NCBI GenBank assembly: GCA_036023115.1
Contig: JAYKKT010000041.1
Coordinates: forward strand, 8,084,001-8,148,000
Source of the DNA: Brasenia schreberi
Lineage: Eukaryota > Streptophyta > Magnoliopsida > Nymphaeales > Cabombaceae
DNA: 64,000 bases
Direction: 5' to 3'
Position 1 is the first letter of the stretch. Every line of letters starts with the position of its first letter. Under the pieces are notes generated by a model, which searched no databases, had not been told where the DNA came from, and worked only from the letters and a program-made list of their open reading frames with translations. The position numbers and the translations under genes are program-made. This document shows, one piece after another, positions 30,364 through 40,780 of this stretch.

Positions 30364-33300
30364 ATGGAAGATCCCTCTTTTGGGAAAAATACAAAAAAAG
30401 TATATATTTCCAAAAACCAAAAAAATCTAGAAAAACCCAAAAACCCAAAAAAATGTTTGATTTCCAAAGATTTAGTTGTTTCCCCTTTTGTTATTTATGA
30501 TGAAAATTATCAAAAATCCAAAAAAATGCTGGTTTCCCCTTCTGTTTGTTTTCAAAAATCCAAAAAAATAGAAAATTATGAAAACTCAAAAAAAATGTTT
30601 ATTTCCCAAAAACAGAAAAGTTTAAAAATGTCTTCTTTTGATATTTTCCTAGAGACAAAGATGCTTGAAAATGATCAAGGCGAAAAGGAGGATCCCCTCA
30701 TTCATGAGGAGGATGATCTCACCTCTAGCCTGCCTGAATTCCATAAAGTCCTAGACTTGGATAAACCTTCTAGTGCCGTAGGGGGAGATTTTGTGGAAGT
30801 CAACTTAGGGAGTGAGTCAAATCCAAAGAAAGTCAAGATAGGTCTTTGTTTGCATGAGCATGAGAAAACATCCTTCATTGCATTCTTAAAAGACTATATA
30901 GACGTATTTGCATGGACTTATGAGGATATGCCTGGTTTAGATCCTCGTGTGGTAGAGCATCAGTTGCCATTAGACCCCCAAGTCAAACCCGTAAAACAAA
31001 AACTTAGGAAAATTCATCCTGATATCCACTCCCAAGTAAAAGAAGGGTTAGAAGATCTTTTAAAAGCTGGATTTATAAAACCCATTGCATATTCTGATTG
31101 GCTTTCAAATATTGTTATAGTTAGAAAAAGCAATGGAAAAATTCGTATTTGCATAGATTTTCGAAATTTGAATAAAGCCACTCCGAAAGATAACTTTCCA
31201 CTTCCAAACATAGATTTGATAGTAGATAGCACTGCAAATCATGAAATGTTTTCTTTTATGGATGGCTATTCGGGTTACAATCAAATTAAACTAGCACCAA
31301 AAGACCAAGCCAAAACGGCTTTCACTACACCTTGGGGTACGTATTGCTATACTGTTATGCCTTTTGGTTTGAAAAATGCAGGGGCCACATACCAAAGAGC
31401 CATGACCACGATTTTCCATGATCAAATTCATGAGCTTTTGGAAGTATACGTAGATGATCTCTTAGTAAAATCAAAAACCCGAAATTTACATTTGGAAACT
31501 TTGCAAAAGGTTTTTGAAAGACTTAGGATTTATAAAGTGAAATTGAACCCTCAAAAATGTGTTTTTGGAGTGGAATCAGGGAAACTTCTAGGGTTTATGG
31601 TCAGCCAAAGAGGTATAGAGGTCGACCCTTCTAAATGTCGAGCCATCATAGACATGCCTCCACCTTCTAATTTGACCCAAATTCGAAGTCTCCAAGGACG
31701 ACTTCAAGCAATTCGGAGATTTATCTCCAACTTAGCCACGAGATGTGAGCCTTTCAACAAACTCCTAAGGAAAGGGGTTAAGTTTGATTGGGATAGTGAT
31801 TGTCAAAATGCTTTTGAAAGACTAAAATCATATTTGACAAACCCTCCCGTTTTGAAACCTCCAAAACCAGGAAAACCCTTGTTACTTTACATTTCCATTC
31901 ATGAGAATGCATTGGGAGCTTTGCTGGCTCAATATGAAAATGATAGTCTTAAAGAATATGCTATTTACTATATTTCAAAAACTCTGTTGGCATATGAAAG
32001 AAAATATCCAGCCATGGAGAAGACGTGTTTAGCTTTGGTATGGGCTTGCCAAAAGTTTAGGCACTATTTCCTAGATCATGAGATCTGGATAGTATCTAAA
32101 CTAGACCCTATCAAACATCTTTTCGAAAAACCTATCTTAACAGGTAGGCTCGGTAAATGGCAACTTCTTTTGATGGAATATGATTTAAAATTCCATCACC
32201 AAAGTTCTATCAAGGGGCAGGCCTTGGCCGACCATGTTGCTGACTTACCTTTGAAAGATATGTATTCCATACATGATAAAATGCCCGATGAAGGCATCTT
32301 TTCCCACGACTTTCAAAAACATGTTTTATCAAATCATTTCAATAATAACCAAGTATGGAAAATGTATTTTGATGGGTCAAGAAATCAACATGGAGCAGGT
32401 GTGGGAATCTTGCTCATATCCCCTGAAAAGGCTGAAATCCCAATGGCTTTTCGATTAGATTTCCCATGTACCAATAATGTGGCTGAATATGAAGCACTCA
32501 TACAAGGCCTAAAAGTTTTGAAAAATCTAGGGGCATCGCGAGTGGAAATTTTTGGAGATTCCATGCTTGTTATAAATCAAGTTTCAAAAATTTGGCAAGT
32601 TAAGAATGAGAAGTTGACTCCCTACTTTGAATTATCTATCCAATTGGTTAGCTCTTTCCAAGAATGCACACTCACTCACATAGGTAGGGAGGATAATAGT
32701 GTGGCAGACGCCCTGTCATCACTAGGATCTTCCATAAAAATAGACCCCTTTACGGGAGCTAGGTTTTTAGAAATCGTCCACCTGCCTAATCCATCCACAC
32801 ACAGTTTTGAAACCTGCCAAAATGACCAAAATAGCAATGAAAAACCCTGGTTTTATGATATTAGAAACTTTTTAGAAAATGGAAGTTTTCCTGATTTTGC
32901 TTCCCCTAAAGATAAGATTTTTATAAGGAAAGTTTCAACCCGATATGTTATCTTGGGAGGTGTCCTTTATAAGAAAAGCTTCACTGGGATTTTGTTGAGG
33001 TGTATAGATGACGAAGAGGCTAAGGTAATCATGCATGAATTCCACGATGGGGAATGTGGAGGTCATGTCAATGCTAATATGATGGCAATGAAAATACTTA
33101 GAGCAGGGTATTTTTGGTCCACACTAAAGCAGGATTGTCACCAACATGTTAGGAAGTGTCACCAATGTCAGGTACATGGGAACGCCATCCATATTCCATC
33201 ATCAGCATTGCATTCAGTCGTGAGTCCATGGCCCTTCACCATGTGGGCATTTGACATTATAGGACCCATTTCACCCGTCGCCTCAAATGGGCATAGATTC

Positions 33301-34095
33301 ATTTTAGGAGCAACAGAATATTTTTCTAAATGGGTTGAAGCTACTTCCTTGGCTAACGTCCAAGGGCAACATGTAGTGGCATTCATTAAGAAAAATATAC
33401 TTACTAGATTTGGAATCCCAAGGGATTTGGTTTCAGATAATGGCACTCCCTTTAAGAATGAAAAAGTCGAGAAATTATGTAGAACCTATGGGATTACCCA
33501 GCATTTTTCATCACCCTACTATCCCCAAGGTAACGGTCAAGCCGAAGCTACCAATAAGACCCTCATAAGCATAATAGAAAAGACTTTAGAGAAGGGTAGG
33601 GCATGGCATGAGAAATTAGATGAGGCTCTGTGGGCTTATAGGACATCCATTCGCACACCCACAAACACTACACCATTTGAATTAGTTTATGGTACAAGTG
33701 CCATATTACCCATCCATGCCAAACTGCATTCATACCATACTGCTTTAGCATTGGACCTACCTATAGAAACTCTACAAGAAGCCAGGTTGGCCGAGCTTGA
33801 CCTTATTGATGAAAAAAGACTTCTTGCCATGAATCATGCATATGCATATAGGCAAAGGATAGCTAGGCACTATGAAAAACACATGAAAGCTCGCGATTTC
33901 AAGGTAGGGGACCTAGTTCTGAAAATCATCCATCATAGAGGCCCACATCCACTAGGAAAATGGCGACCCAAATGGGATGGCCCTTATGTCATAAGAGGGG
34001 CAACTTCTAATAATGCCTATTGGTTGGTTGATGCGGAAGGAAAGAATCTGGCAGATCCCATAAATGCCCAGTATTTGAAAAGGTATTACATCTAA
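30364..34095 (+). CDS. Element E pol: RT, RNase H, archaeal-like RNase H, integrase (1243 residues)
   Basis: It is in a different frame from gag-pro. I chose the ATG at 30364; the TTG just before it is not a likely plant start. The Lys-rich N-terminus (1-110) precedes RT (about 200-390) with YVDD at 362-365. RNase H (about 480-600) contains YAIYYISKTLLAYE. The second RNase H (about 665-790) has D670, E in AEYEALI near 708-710, D in FGDSM and D near 782. In integrase, H891, C932 and C935 form the zinc finger and D964, D1025 and E1061 the DDE triad with 35 residues between the last two. The C-terminus has a GPY/F-like GPYVIRG and no chromodomain. Length and order fit the Tat group of Ty3/gypsy. 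There are no stops or shifts. It copies the RNA into DNA and inserts it in the nucleus. Confidence 0.96.
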   Translation: MEDPSFGKNTKKVYISKNQKNLEKPKNPKKCLISKDLVVSPFVIYDENYQKSKKMLVSPSVCFQKSKKIENYENSKKMFISQKQKSLKMSSFDIFLETKMLENDQGEKEDPLIHEEDDLTSSLPEFHKVLDLDKPSSAVGGDFVEVNLGSESNPKKVKIGLCLHEHEKTSFIAFLKDYIDVFAWTYEDMPGLDPRVVEHQLPLDPQVKPVKQKLRKIHPDIHSQVKEGLEDLLKAGFIKPIAYSDWLSNIVIVRKSNGKIRICIDFRNLNKATPKDNFPLPNIDLIVDSTANHEMFSFMDGYSGYNQIKLAPKDQAKTAFTTPWGTYCYTVMPFGLKNAGATYQRAMTTIFHDQIHELLEVYVDDLLVKSKTRNLHLETLQKVFERLRIYKVKLNPQKCVFGVESGKLLGFMVSQRGIEVDPSKCRAIIDMPPPSNLTQIRSLQGRLQAIRRFISNLATRCEPFNKLLRKGVKFDWDSDCQNAFERLKSYLTNPPVLKPPKPGKPLLLYISIHENALGALLAQYENDSLKEYAIYYISKTLLAYERKYPAMEKTCLALVWACQKFRHYFLDHEIWIVSKLDPIKHLFEKPILTGRLGKWQLLLMEYDLKFHHQSSIKGQALADHVADLPLKDMYSIHDKMPDEGIFSHDFQKHVLSNHFNNNQVWKMYFDGSRNQHGAGVGILLISPEKAEIPMAFRLDFPCTNNVAEYEALIQGLKVLKNLGASRVEIFGDSMLVINQVSKIWQVKNEKLTPYFELSIQLVSSFQECTLTHIGREDNSVADALSSLGSSIKIDPFTGARFLEIVHLPNPSTHSFETCQNDQNSNEKPWFYDIRNFLENGSFPDFASPKDKIFIRKVSTRYVILGGVLYKKSFTGILLRCIDDEEAKVIMHEFHDGECGGHVNANMMAMKILRAGYFWSTLKQDCHQHVRKCHQCQVHGNAIHIPSSALHSVVSPWPFTMWAFDIIGPISPVASNGHRFILGATEYFSKWVEATSLANVQGQHVVAFIKKNILTRFGIPRDLVSDNGTPFKNEKVEKLCRTYGITQHFSSPYYPQGNGQAEATNKTLISIIEKTLEKGRAWHEKLDEALWAYRTSIRTPTNTTPFELVYGTSAILPIHAKLHSYHTALALDLPIETLQEARLAELDLIDEKRLLAMNHAYAYRQRIARHYEKHMKARDFKVGDLVLKIIHHRGPHPLGKWRPKWDGPYVIRGATSNNAYWLVDAEGKNLADPINAQYLKRYYI

Positions 34096-34116
34096 AATCC
34101 CCCTTATTTCCATTTG

Positions 34117-34117
34117 A

Positions 34118-34201
<84 letters not shown>

Positions 34202-34204
34202 GTT

Positions 34205-34243
<39 letters not shown>

Positions 34244-34269
34244 CTTTTTTTTTTTTTTTTTTTTTTTTT

Positions 34270-34361
<92 letters not shown>

Positions 34362-34366
34362 TGAAG

Positions 34367-34454
<88 letters not shown>

Positions 34455-34455
34455 A
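34117..34455. repeat. Long A and T homopolymer block
   Basis: An A run of about 80 (to 34200), CGTTG, then T runs to about 34269 broken by ATC, then A runs to about 34455 broken by GATGAAG and G. The T block is flanked by A blocks, so a fold-back is possible. The equivalent region of elements A, B, C and K has no such tract. It may be a real microsatellite or an assembly artefact. Confidence 0.85.
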
Positions 34456-34975
34456 TTGGGGTGCGTGCGTAGGTGCGTAGGTAGTGGTAGTAGAATCAGG
34501 TACAAGTAGGTAGATAAAAAAAAAAGACCTGATGCCATGAACAGCATCCATTCAGCGTGCAACGCCCAGCCATAAGACATTATTATTTTTTTTTTTTGAA
34601 CTGGATCATCACATCACCAGAAGGGCAATTAAGGGGGCCTGCAACAAATAAACGTTGTTTAGGGGCTCTACGCAGCACAATAAGATGCAAACCTGCAACT
34701 TCTCATGCTGTTGTCATTTTTATCTTTAATTATGCAACAGCTTGAATTAAATATAACTTATTTCTTTATCACATAATCGCTAATACTAAGCAAGTTATGT
34801 TTCAAACCCTCAACAAGCAGCACATTTTCAATAGAGGAGTTAGGGGCTCCACCGACTTTGCCGACCCAAGGATTTTTCCTTTATTGTTATCACCATAAAG
34901 GACGTAAGTCCATGATTCTTTAGAACAAGTATGTGAATTTTGAGTCGCCCCCGCCATGTGCTTGAACAGCCACTA
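34456..34975. other. Element E pol-to-LTR spacer, first part
   Basis: Mixed sequence unrelated to the pol-to-LTR spacers of elements B, C and K. It contains the pentamer-like GTGCGTGCGTAGGTGCGTAG beside the poly-A block. No recognisable ORF. It could be foreign sequence acquired by this element. Confidence 0.4.
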
Positions 34976-35150
34976 TCAAGATACCCATAAACTGGTAGTC
35001 CATGGATCCCATAACATTTGGAACATGCATACATAAACTGGTAGTCCATGGATCCCATAACATTTGGAACATGCATACATAAGCTAGTAGTTCATAGATC
35101 CCATAACTTTTTGACACAGGCATACATGTACTGGTCGTCCATAGAGGCAT
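34976..35150. repeat. 48-bp tandem repeat, about 3.5 copies
   Basis: The unit ACATAAACTGGTAGTCCATG followed by GATCCCATAACATTTGGAAC and ATGCAT occurs in two nearly identical copies (from about 34983) and two diverged copies (to about 35145). Located between pol and the PPT of element E. Confidence 0.85.
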
Positions 35151-35297
35151 GAAAGTCAGTTTTGCCTCAGTCTCTCAAAAGAAAATCTCCTTATAATAGT
35201 CATTCCAAGAAAAGAGATGTCATGGAACAAAAGGGGATCACATTTTCTCAAGATGTCTCTAAGGAAGAAAAGCAAATGGGTGTTTTCTTCTTTGACA

Positions 35298-35333
35298 TTA
35301 TCCAAATAAATTTGGGATAACGCCAAAGAGGGG
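35298..35333 (+). other. Inverted repeat plus polypurine tract of element E
   Basis: TTATCCAAATAAATTTGGGA followed by TAA (35298-35320) can fold back. The PPT AAAGAGGGG (35325-35333) sits four bases before the 3' LTR. Confidence 0.85.
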
Positions 35334-36237
35334 CATCTGTAGACACCCAAAATTTTCTTTTAAAATTCTTACCTTTTTAGGAAAGTGGCCATTTTGGCAA
35401 ATTTTGGGGTTTCTGAAGGAAAAAGGCACTAAACGAGTTTGTTTTGGTACCAAAATTTTATGGAAGCTTTAAAATGATGAAAGAATGCTTTCCGTTCTGA
35501 AAGTTTTGAGTTTTGACAAAATTTGGAAAAATGACGATTTTACCCTTAGTACTGGAAAAACAGGATTTCGTTTTCTTAAAAGATTTATGACAAAAAGTAT
35601 GTTGAAAGCTTGCCTTTTGAAAAGATACAAGTATCAAAAAGACAAGTTGACACCTGAAAAGGACGGTGGACGCCCAAAAAGGGAAAACGGGCATCAAAAA
35701 GGGAAAGTGAGCTTCCTAGAAAGAAAAGCTCACATTTGGAAAGAAATCAATTTCTAGAGGGTAAGGTCGGTATTATCAAAAGAAAGGAAAGGTGGAAGCA
35801 AGAACGAAAGCCTCCAAAAATGAAGGTTTGGTATCGAACGCCTCTCGTAACGTGTCTACGTTATGTTTGGGTATTGAGGTAATTAGTATTGATATACATC
35901 AATTTGCATTGTCATTTGTTACTGGTATGCTATTGATATGTTATGATAAGAGCAATTTTAATATCCCAACACTCGTGGAAAGGATTGAATGAGCATGAAA
36001 GTTGATTTTCAAAAACGTAACATAGGCCTATTTGAATACATTCATAATAGGTAAGTATGTAATATGGATTTGCATAGCCACGTTCATGGCATATAAGATA
36101 ACGGAAGACTACTTGAGTACTCTTATACATGTAAAAGATTCAATTGAGACTCATCATGTTTCCTTAGAAGTGGCTATTTGTTAATACTTTTCTGCTTATT
36201 CTGTGTTGAGCTAGACTGTTGAAATTGTTGTGGTGCA

Positions 36238-37356
36238 ATGGAGGCAGAAGACGGGGAAGGGGAAGAGGAGGAGTTTGGATTCTCTCGCAACTACTTCCTT
36301 TCCAAGGAATTGGGATCACCCAAATCCAGAAAACTCCGCAAGAAGCTTTCCGACATCGAACCCCTCGACGAAAAGGAGCTGAGAGATGCAGCATCCAGTT
36401 TGGTGACTAAGCACGAGAAGGAGACAGCATCTTTGTTGAAAAGCTATAGAAGTTTGTATTCGAGATGGAGTTTTGAGCTCAGGTGCGGGTTTGGGCTTCT
36501 AATGCATGGTTTTGGTTCGAAAAAGGCCTTGCTTGAAGACTTTGCTTCAACAATGTTAGATAATTATGGAGTTGTTGTCATCAATGGCTACCTTCAATCT
36601 ATCAATATCAAACATGCTGTAGTATCCATGGCTGAGATTCTGTGGGATGACATGAAAAGCAAAGCAAGAATTTCCTCAAGGAACAAGTCTAAAGTAACTC
36701 AGACATTTAGCTCACAATCCATGGAGGAGCTTTTGCATTTCTTGGATGGGTCTCAATCAAAAGAGAATGATTGCATTGTTTGTGCAGTAATTCACAATAT
36801 AGATGGGCCTGGGTTACGGGATGGTGAATCACAACAGTATCTTGCTCGTTTGGCTGGCTGCTCTCAAGTTCGTGTCATAGCATCTGTCGACCATGTTAAT
36901 AGTCTTCTTTTGTGGGACAAGAAGATGGTTAGCACCCAGTTCAATTGGTGCTGGTACCATGTCCCAACATTTGCTCCTTACAAAGTTGAAAGTACCTTCA
37001 TGCCCATGATTCTTGCGAGTGGTGGCGCCACTCAGAATTCGAGGACAGCTACAATAGTCCTTCAGAGTCTGACACCGAATGCTCAAGGTGTTTTCAGGAT
37101 CCTTGCAGAGCATCAACTGGGTCATCCAGATGACGAAGGATTGCCTCTTAACATGCTGTATGCAAAATGCCGGGAGAAGTTTCTAGTTAGCAGTCAAGTC
37201 ACACTAAATTCCCATTTGACAGAGTTCAAGGATCATGAGCTGGTAAGAACCAGGAAGAAGTGTGTTGGTGGGGATTGCTTTGAAATGATTCCAGCAAAAC
37301 TCCAGCACGTGATGATAAAAAGAACTGGCATGAAGGCTGCAAATATTAGCAGTTAG
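36238..37356 (+). CDS. ORC2: Origin recognition complex subunit 2, intronless captured copy in the 3' LTR
   Basis: Intact 372-residue ORF ending in TAG, with two amino-acid differences from the 5' LTR copy (L48 and A215 here). It shows the same ORC2 landmarks: GFGSKK at 91-96, a NIDGP motif and the C-terminal winged-helix part with [14 protein letters not shown]. Because it lies in the U3 of the 3' LTR, it would be inside the genomic RNA of element E, about 2.1 kb downstream of the pol stop. It is the template from which both U3 regions are made at the next reverse transcription. Translation from such a position would need a subgenomic or spliced RNA or a promoter in U3 upstream. Whether protein is made cannot be told here. 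Confidence 0.93.
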   Translation: MEAEDGEGEEEEFGFSRNYFLSKELGSPKSRKLRKKLSDIEPLDEKELRDAASSLVTKHEKETASLLKSYRSLYSRWSFELRCGFGLLMHGFGSKKALLEDFASTMLDNYGVVVINGYLQSINIKHAVVSMAEILWDDMKSKARISSRNKSKVTQTFSSQSMEELLHFLDGSQSKENDCIVCAVIHNIDGPGLRDGESQQYLARLAGCSQVRVIASVDHVNSLLLWDKKMVSTQFNWCWYHVPTFAPYKVESTFMPMILASGGATQNSRTATIVLQSLTPNAQGVFRILAEHQLGHPDDEGLPLNMLYAKCREKFLVSSQVTLNSHLTEFKDHELVRTRKKCVGGDCFEMIPAKLQHVMIKRTGMKAANISS

Positions 37357-37859
37357 GAACAAGCTATTCACTATTGCAGTAACACAAAAGAAACATTGGA
37401 CGTGACTCTGAATCTTCTGCGGCACTCACAGAATCCTTGATGAAATACTTACACGAAGACCAAATTTTCAGAATTGATCATCATTTGAGAAAGGAGTTCG
37501 GTTGGAAAAGATGACCCATTGTGATGATCATTCTCGTGAACTGATCTTCAACAGACTTCAACGACTTCCAGCTGAATCTGGTCAACAACCTTCAACAGAA
37601 CGTGCTAGCTGCAGAATTTCTCATCCTTATCTGTGATAGATTGAAAAAGGAGCAGAAGATTACGTTAAAGATAAAACCAAAGAAATAACAACTCACATTA
37701 CAAACAACGTTCAAATAATTCAGATAACGTTCAGCAAACCAGATGGAATCAAATACAGAGGATTATGCTTATCAAATCAGATCAGAGGAGATCAGCCAAG
37801 AGATTGAGTTTATCAAAATCGAACTCACCCAAATCCCAACCAACAGGCATCCATGAGCC

Positions 37860-37866
37860 TATAAAA
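37860..37866 (+). promoter_or_regulatory. TATA box of the element E 3' LTR
   Basis: TATAAAAGG in the same context as 26033. From here transcription would read out into LTR D. Confidence 0.6.
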
Positions 37867-39026
37867 GGACTCTTCCATCAACGGATCAGGCACCAACCAG
37901 CGACGATCAACCAACGAGCATCAAGAGGTTCAGTCCGAAAATTCAGAGAAATAGAGAGAGAGAGAGAGAAAGGAAGAGAAGAAGGAGAAGAAGGAAGTCC
38001 GGCCTGGTTCCGACGTCCGACGATCGTCCGGCGAAGTGCTCCTACATCTCCTCTCACTCACACAGGTTGGAATTCTTGCACAAATTGGTTTTAATTCATG
38101 AGAATCTGAAAAAGCACAGATTCTGGAAATTTGTACGTGAATCAAGGCCTTGAGCCCATGTTCTTCATTTATATCGATACAAACATGCATGATTCCTTCA
38201 TGAACGGAATTAAAATCCATGTTTAGATGATTTCCATGCATCATTAGGACTGATACAGGTTGAATTTCGTTTTAGAATCACGTTAGGAACTTTCTGAAAT
38301 TTTCTGCAAACTTGGTTTCTGAAACTGTCCGTGCACACGCGTTTGATCACGGAATTTTTATAGACAAACGGATAAGCCAATTGCTTCGAAATTTTGCATT
38401 AATAATCTAGACATATCAGACGTTCTTAGATAAAATTTTGAGGAATTTTTATGAACTGTTGCCTAGCCAATTAGATCCGTGAAGTTTATACAAAATCCAG
38501 ATTGCGTTTTACAGAAACAGAACGTTCAGTAACAGACCTCTGTTCTTTTGCCCATATCTCTTTAACCACTGAATGAAATTGGATGAAATTTGATTCTTTG
38601 GAAACCTAACATCCGTATCTTTCTAACACAACAAATTTTATCGAAATTGGATGACTGAGTGCTGAGATATTGCTGTTTTTCTGAGCTTCTGATTCACAGA
38701 AACAGGGCTGTTCCGAATTTTATAACAGTTTCTGATTCTGTATTTAATTCTCAGAAAATAAAGAACAAAATTATAAAATAAAAATATATTCGATTGTACA
38801 CACACGTGTCTCTATTCTGTAAAAGTTTTAGAATTTTTGGAGAATCAGAAGTATTTTTAAAAATTCGAAGAACAGGTCTTTGGAACTGAACAGATTCTAC
38901 AACTTTCAGAATCTGAAAATTTTCAGAAATCAAGAACTTAAACACAAATCTGAAACTATTGAAAAATCTGGTTTTTCCTTTCTCGAATTAACGGATTCAA
39001 ACAAATTTCAAGCGTCTAGGCTGACC

Positions 39027-39044
39027 CTTGAGCGCCGGTTCAAG
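39027..39044 (+). other. U5 stem-loop of element E 3' LTR
   Basis: CTTGAGCGCCGGTTCAAG, identical to the 5' copy at 27201. Confidence 0.6.
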
Positions 39045-39206
39045 AAGGCCTAAGTCGAAAAGATCTCACTTGTCCACAATCGTTCTTAGAAGTCAGAAAA
39101 TCAGAATTTGTTAGTTTTGATAAACTAACTGGCACGCTCGCGCAACCTGACGTAGTTCGAGGGTTTGATTTCGGATCCCACAATTTGAAATAAAATCACG
39201 TCTACA

Positions 39207-39211
39207 CCACC
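39207..39211. repeat. Target-site duplication CCACC (right) of element E
   Basis: Second copy of CCACC directly after the LTR end, followed by the rest of LTR D (TTATCATCATACC). Confidence 0.95.
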
Positions 39212-39285
39212 TTATCATCATACCACCCTACCTAAACCACCTAACCACTACCCCAAACCCAGCCCTAACCGACCTACCCATCCCT

Positions 39286-39292
39286 ATATAAA
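39286..39292 (+). promoter_or_regulatory. TATA box of LTR D
   Basis: CCCTATATAAACCCCCCCCC followed by TTGGGGGCGGGTT, as in the other LTRs of this type. Confidence 0.6.
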
Positions 39293-40199
39293 CCCCCCCC
39301 CTTGGGGGCGGGTTCCATCATCTAACCGCCTCACCCATCCCAACCGGGTCCTCTCCTTCCCCAAGTCCAGTCGAATCCCACCTGCTCCACCTGCTCCGCC
39401 TGCACCACCACCTGCTCTCCATCCCACCACCACCTGCACCGCCACCTACACTACCACCTCCCAGCCGAACACCACCGCCTGCCCAACTCCCTTCCAGCCG
39501 AGCGCCACCCTCTTCTTCACCCGGTAAGTCCCCTACACCATACCCTGCTATTTCTTCACTCCCTCTCCACTCTCAGCCTCCTAATCCACTCCCCTACCAC
39601 TCTAACATCATCCCTTACACTTGCTGCCACCCTTCCCACTTAGCCGAACCCACAACACCCTAAATACCCGCCACCACCGAACTCCCCTAGTCGGCCACTT
39701 CAACTGACTGTCATCCCCTTCATTCGGCCAGCCATCCGCCAGCCATCACCCTCTCCTTGCTAGCTCCTTCCCTTAGTACCATATTCCCTTAGTAACCTTA
39801 CTTAGGTCCTTTAACCCAACACACGAAAAACGGCCCATCTCTAGTGGCCGGCCACCTTCAAGGCGCCTCTTCCGCGCACCAAGGACCTCCGGCCAGCACC
39901 TCTTGCTGTTCACCCTCGCGGAGCTCCCTTTTGCAGCCCAAGGCGAAGGCCAAGCCCACGCTCAAGCAAGGCATCTACGGACCAGCTACTAGTAAGTGCC
40001 TAACTCGGTCTTTAGTTGTATACTTGCTTGAGATTTAATTCGATACGGGGTTGTAATAACGGAGCATAGTCTCCCCCCGCTTGTAATAACATGGCTTGGC
40101 ACACCCACACACGTGCACTCTCCTAGTTGTGCACGATTTTGAACACACACGGGCCTAATCAGCCCCTAATACATAAGTATATACATATACTTTCATTTT

Positions 40200-40780
40200 G
40201 TAGGGTTTTGCTTAAGTTGGGTGTGTTGTCTTTCAATTCAAGCACTCTCACACACATTGAGCCTTCGCTGTTATTTGAAAGACCCAAGTAAGGGCCGACC
40301 TATACTATTTGGGTTTCATTTCATGTCGTGTGTGTAAGTCTTTCAATTCAAGCACTCTCACACACAATGAGCCTTCGCTCTTATTTGAAAGATCTTTCAA
40401 TTCAAGCACTCTCACACACATTGAGCCTTCGCTCTTATTTGAAAGACCCAAGTAAGGGCCGACCTATACTATTTGGGTTTCATTTCATGTTGTGTGCGTA
40501 GTACTTCAATTCAAGCACTCACACACATTGAGCTTTCGCTCTTACTCCCAAGACCTTAGTCAAGGCCTACTGCAGTTATATTTGGGTTTCATTTCATGTT
40601 GTGTGTGTAGTACTTCAATTCAAGCACTCACACACATTGAGCTTTCGCTCTTACTCCCAAGACCTTAGTCAAGGCCATACTGCAATTTATATTTGGGTTT
40701 AATTTCATGTCGTGTGTGTAAGTCTTTCCATTCAAGCACGCACCCACATTGAGCCTTCGCTCTTATTTGCAAGACCCGAG
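40200..40780 (+). repeat. LTR tandem modules in LTR D (about seven copies)
   Basis: Repeats of TTCAAGCACTCTCACACACA and TTGAGCCTTCGCTCTTATTT with either GACCCAAGTAAGGGCC or GACCTTAGTCAAGGCC. Copy number is higher than in LTR B, and one copy is internally shortened near 40390. Confidence 0.8.

Larger units (their letters stand above)
23510..39206 (+). mobile_element. Element E: complete, young Tat-type retrotransposon with ORC2 in both LTRs (15,697 bp)
   Basis: It has two LTRs of 3871 and 3869 bp, a PBS, intact gag-protease, a G-patch ORF, an intact pol, a PPT and perfect 5-bp TSDs. By hand comparison the LTRs differ at roughly 27 positions, about 0.7%, so the insertion is recent. Pol carries RT, RNase H, a second (archaeal-like) RNase H and integrase, which places it in the Tat group of Ty3/gypsy. 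It is potentially autonomous, except that the G-patch is separated from gag-pro by an in-frame TAG. The LTRs are unlike the others in the window except for the terminal approximately 200 bp (U5) and the first approximately 10 bp. Confidence 0.95.
35338..39206 (+). mobile_element. 3' LTR of element E (3869 bp)
   Basis: Starts TGTAGACACCC after the PPT and ends ACGTCTACA. It is colinear with the 5' LTR with about 27 differences. It contains the second ORC2 ORF, a TATA box at 37860, AATAAA at 38757 and the U5 stem-loop at 39027-39044. Confidence 0.95.

Noticed and set aside
33950..34095. Chromodomain at the integrase C-terminus
   Set aside because: The C-terminus ends shortly after the GPY/F-like region, with no aromatic-cage sequence.
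34114..34580. Poly-lysine and poly-phenylalanine reading frames
   Set aside because: They are translations of homopolymer A and T runs, with no codon structure.
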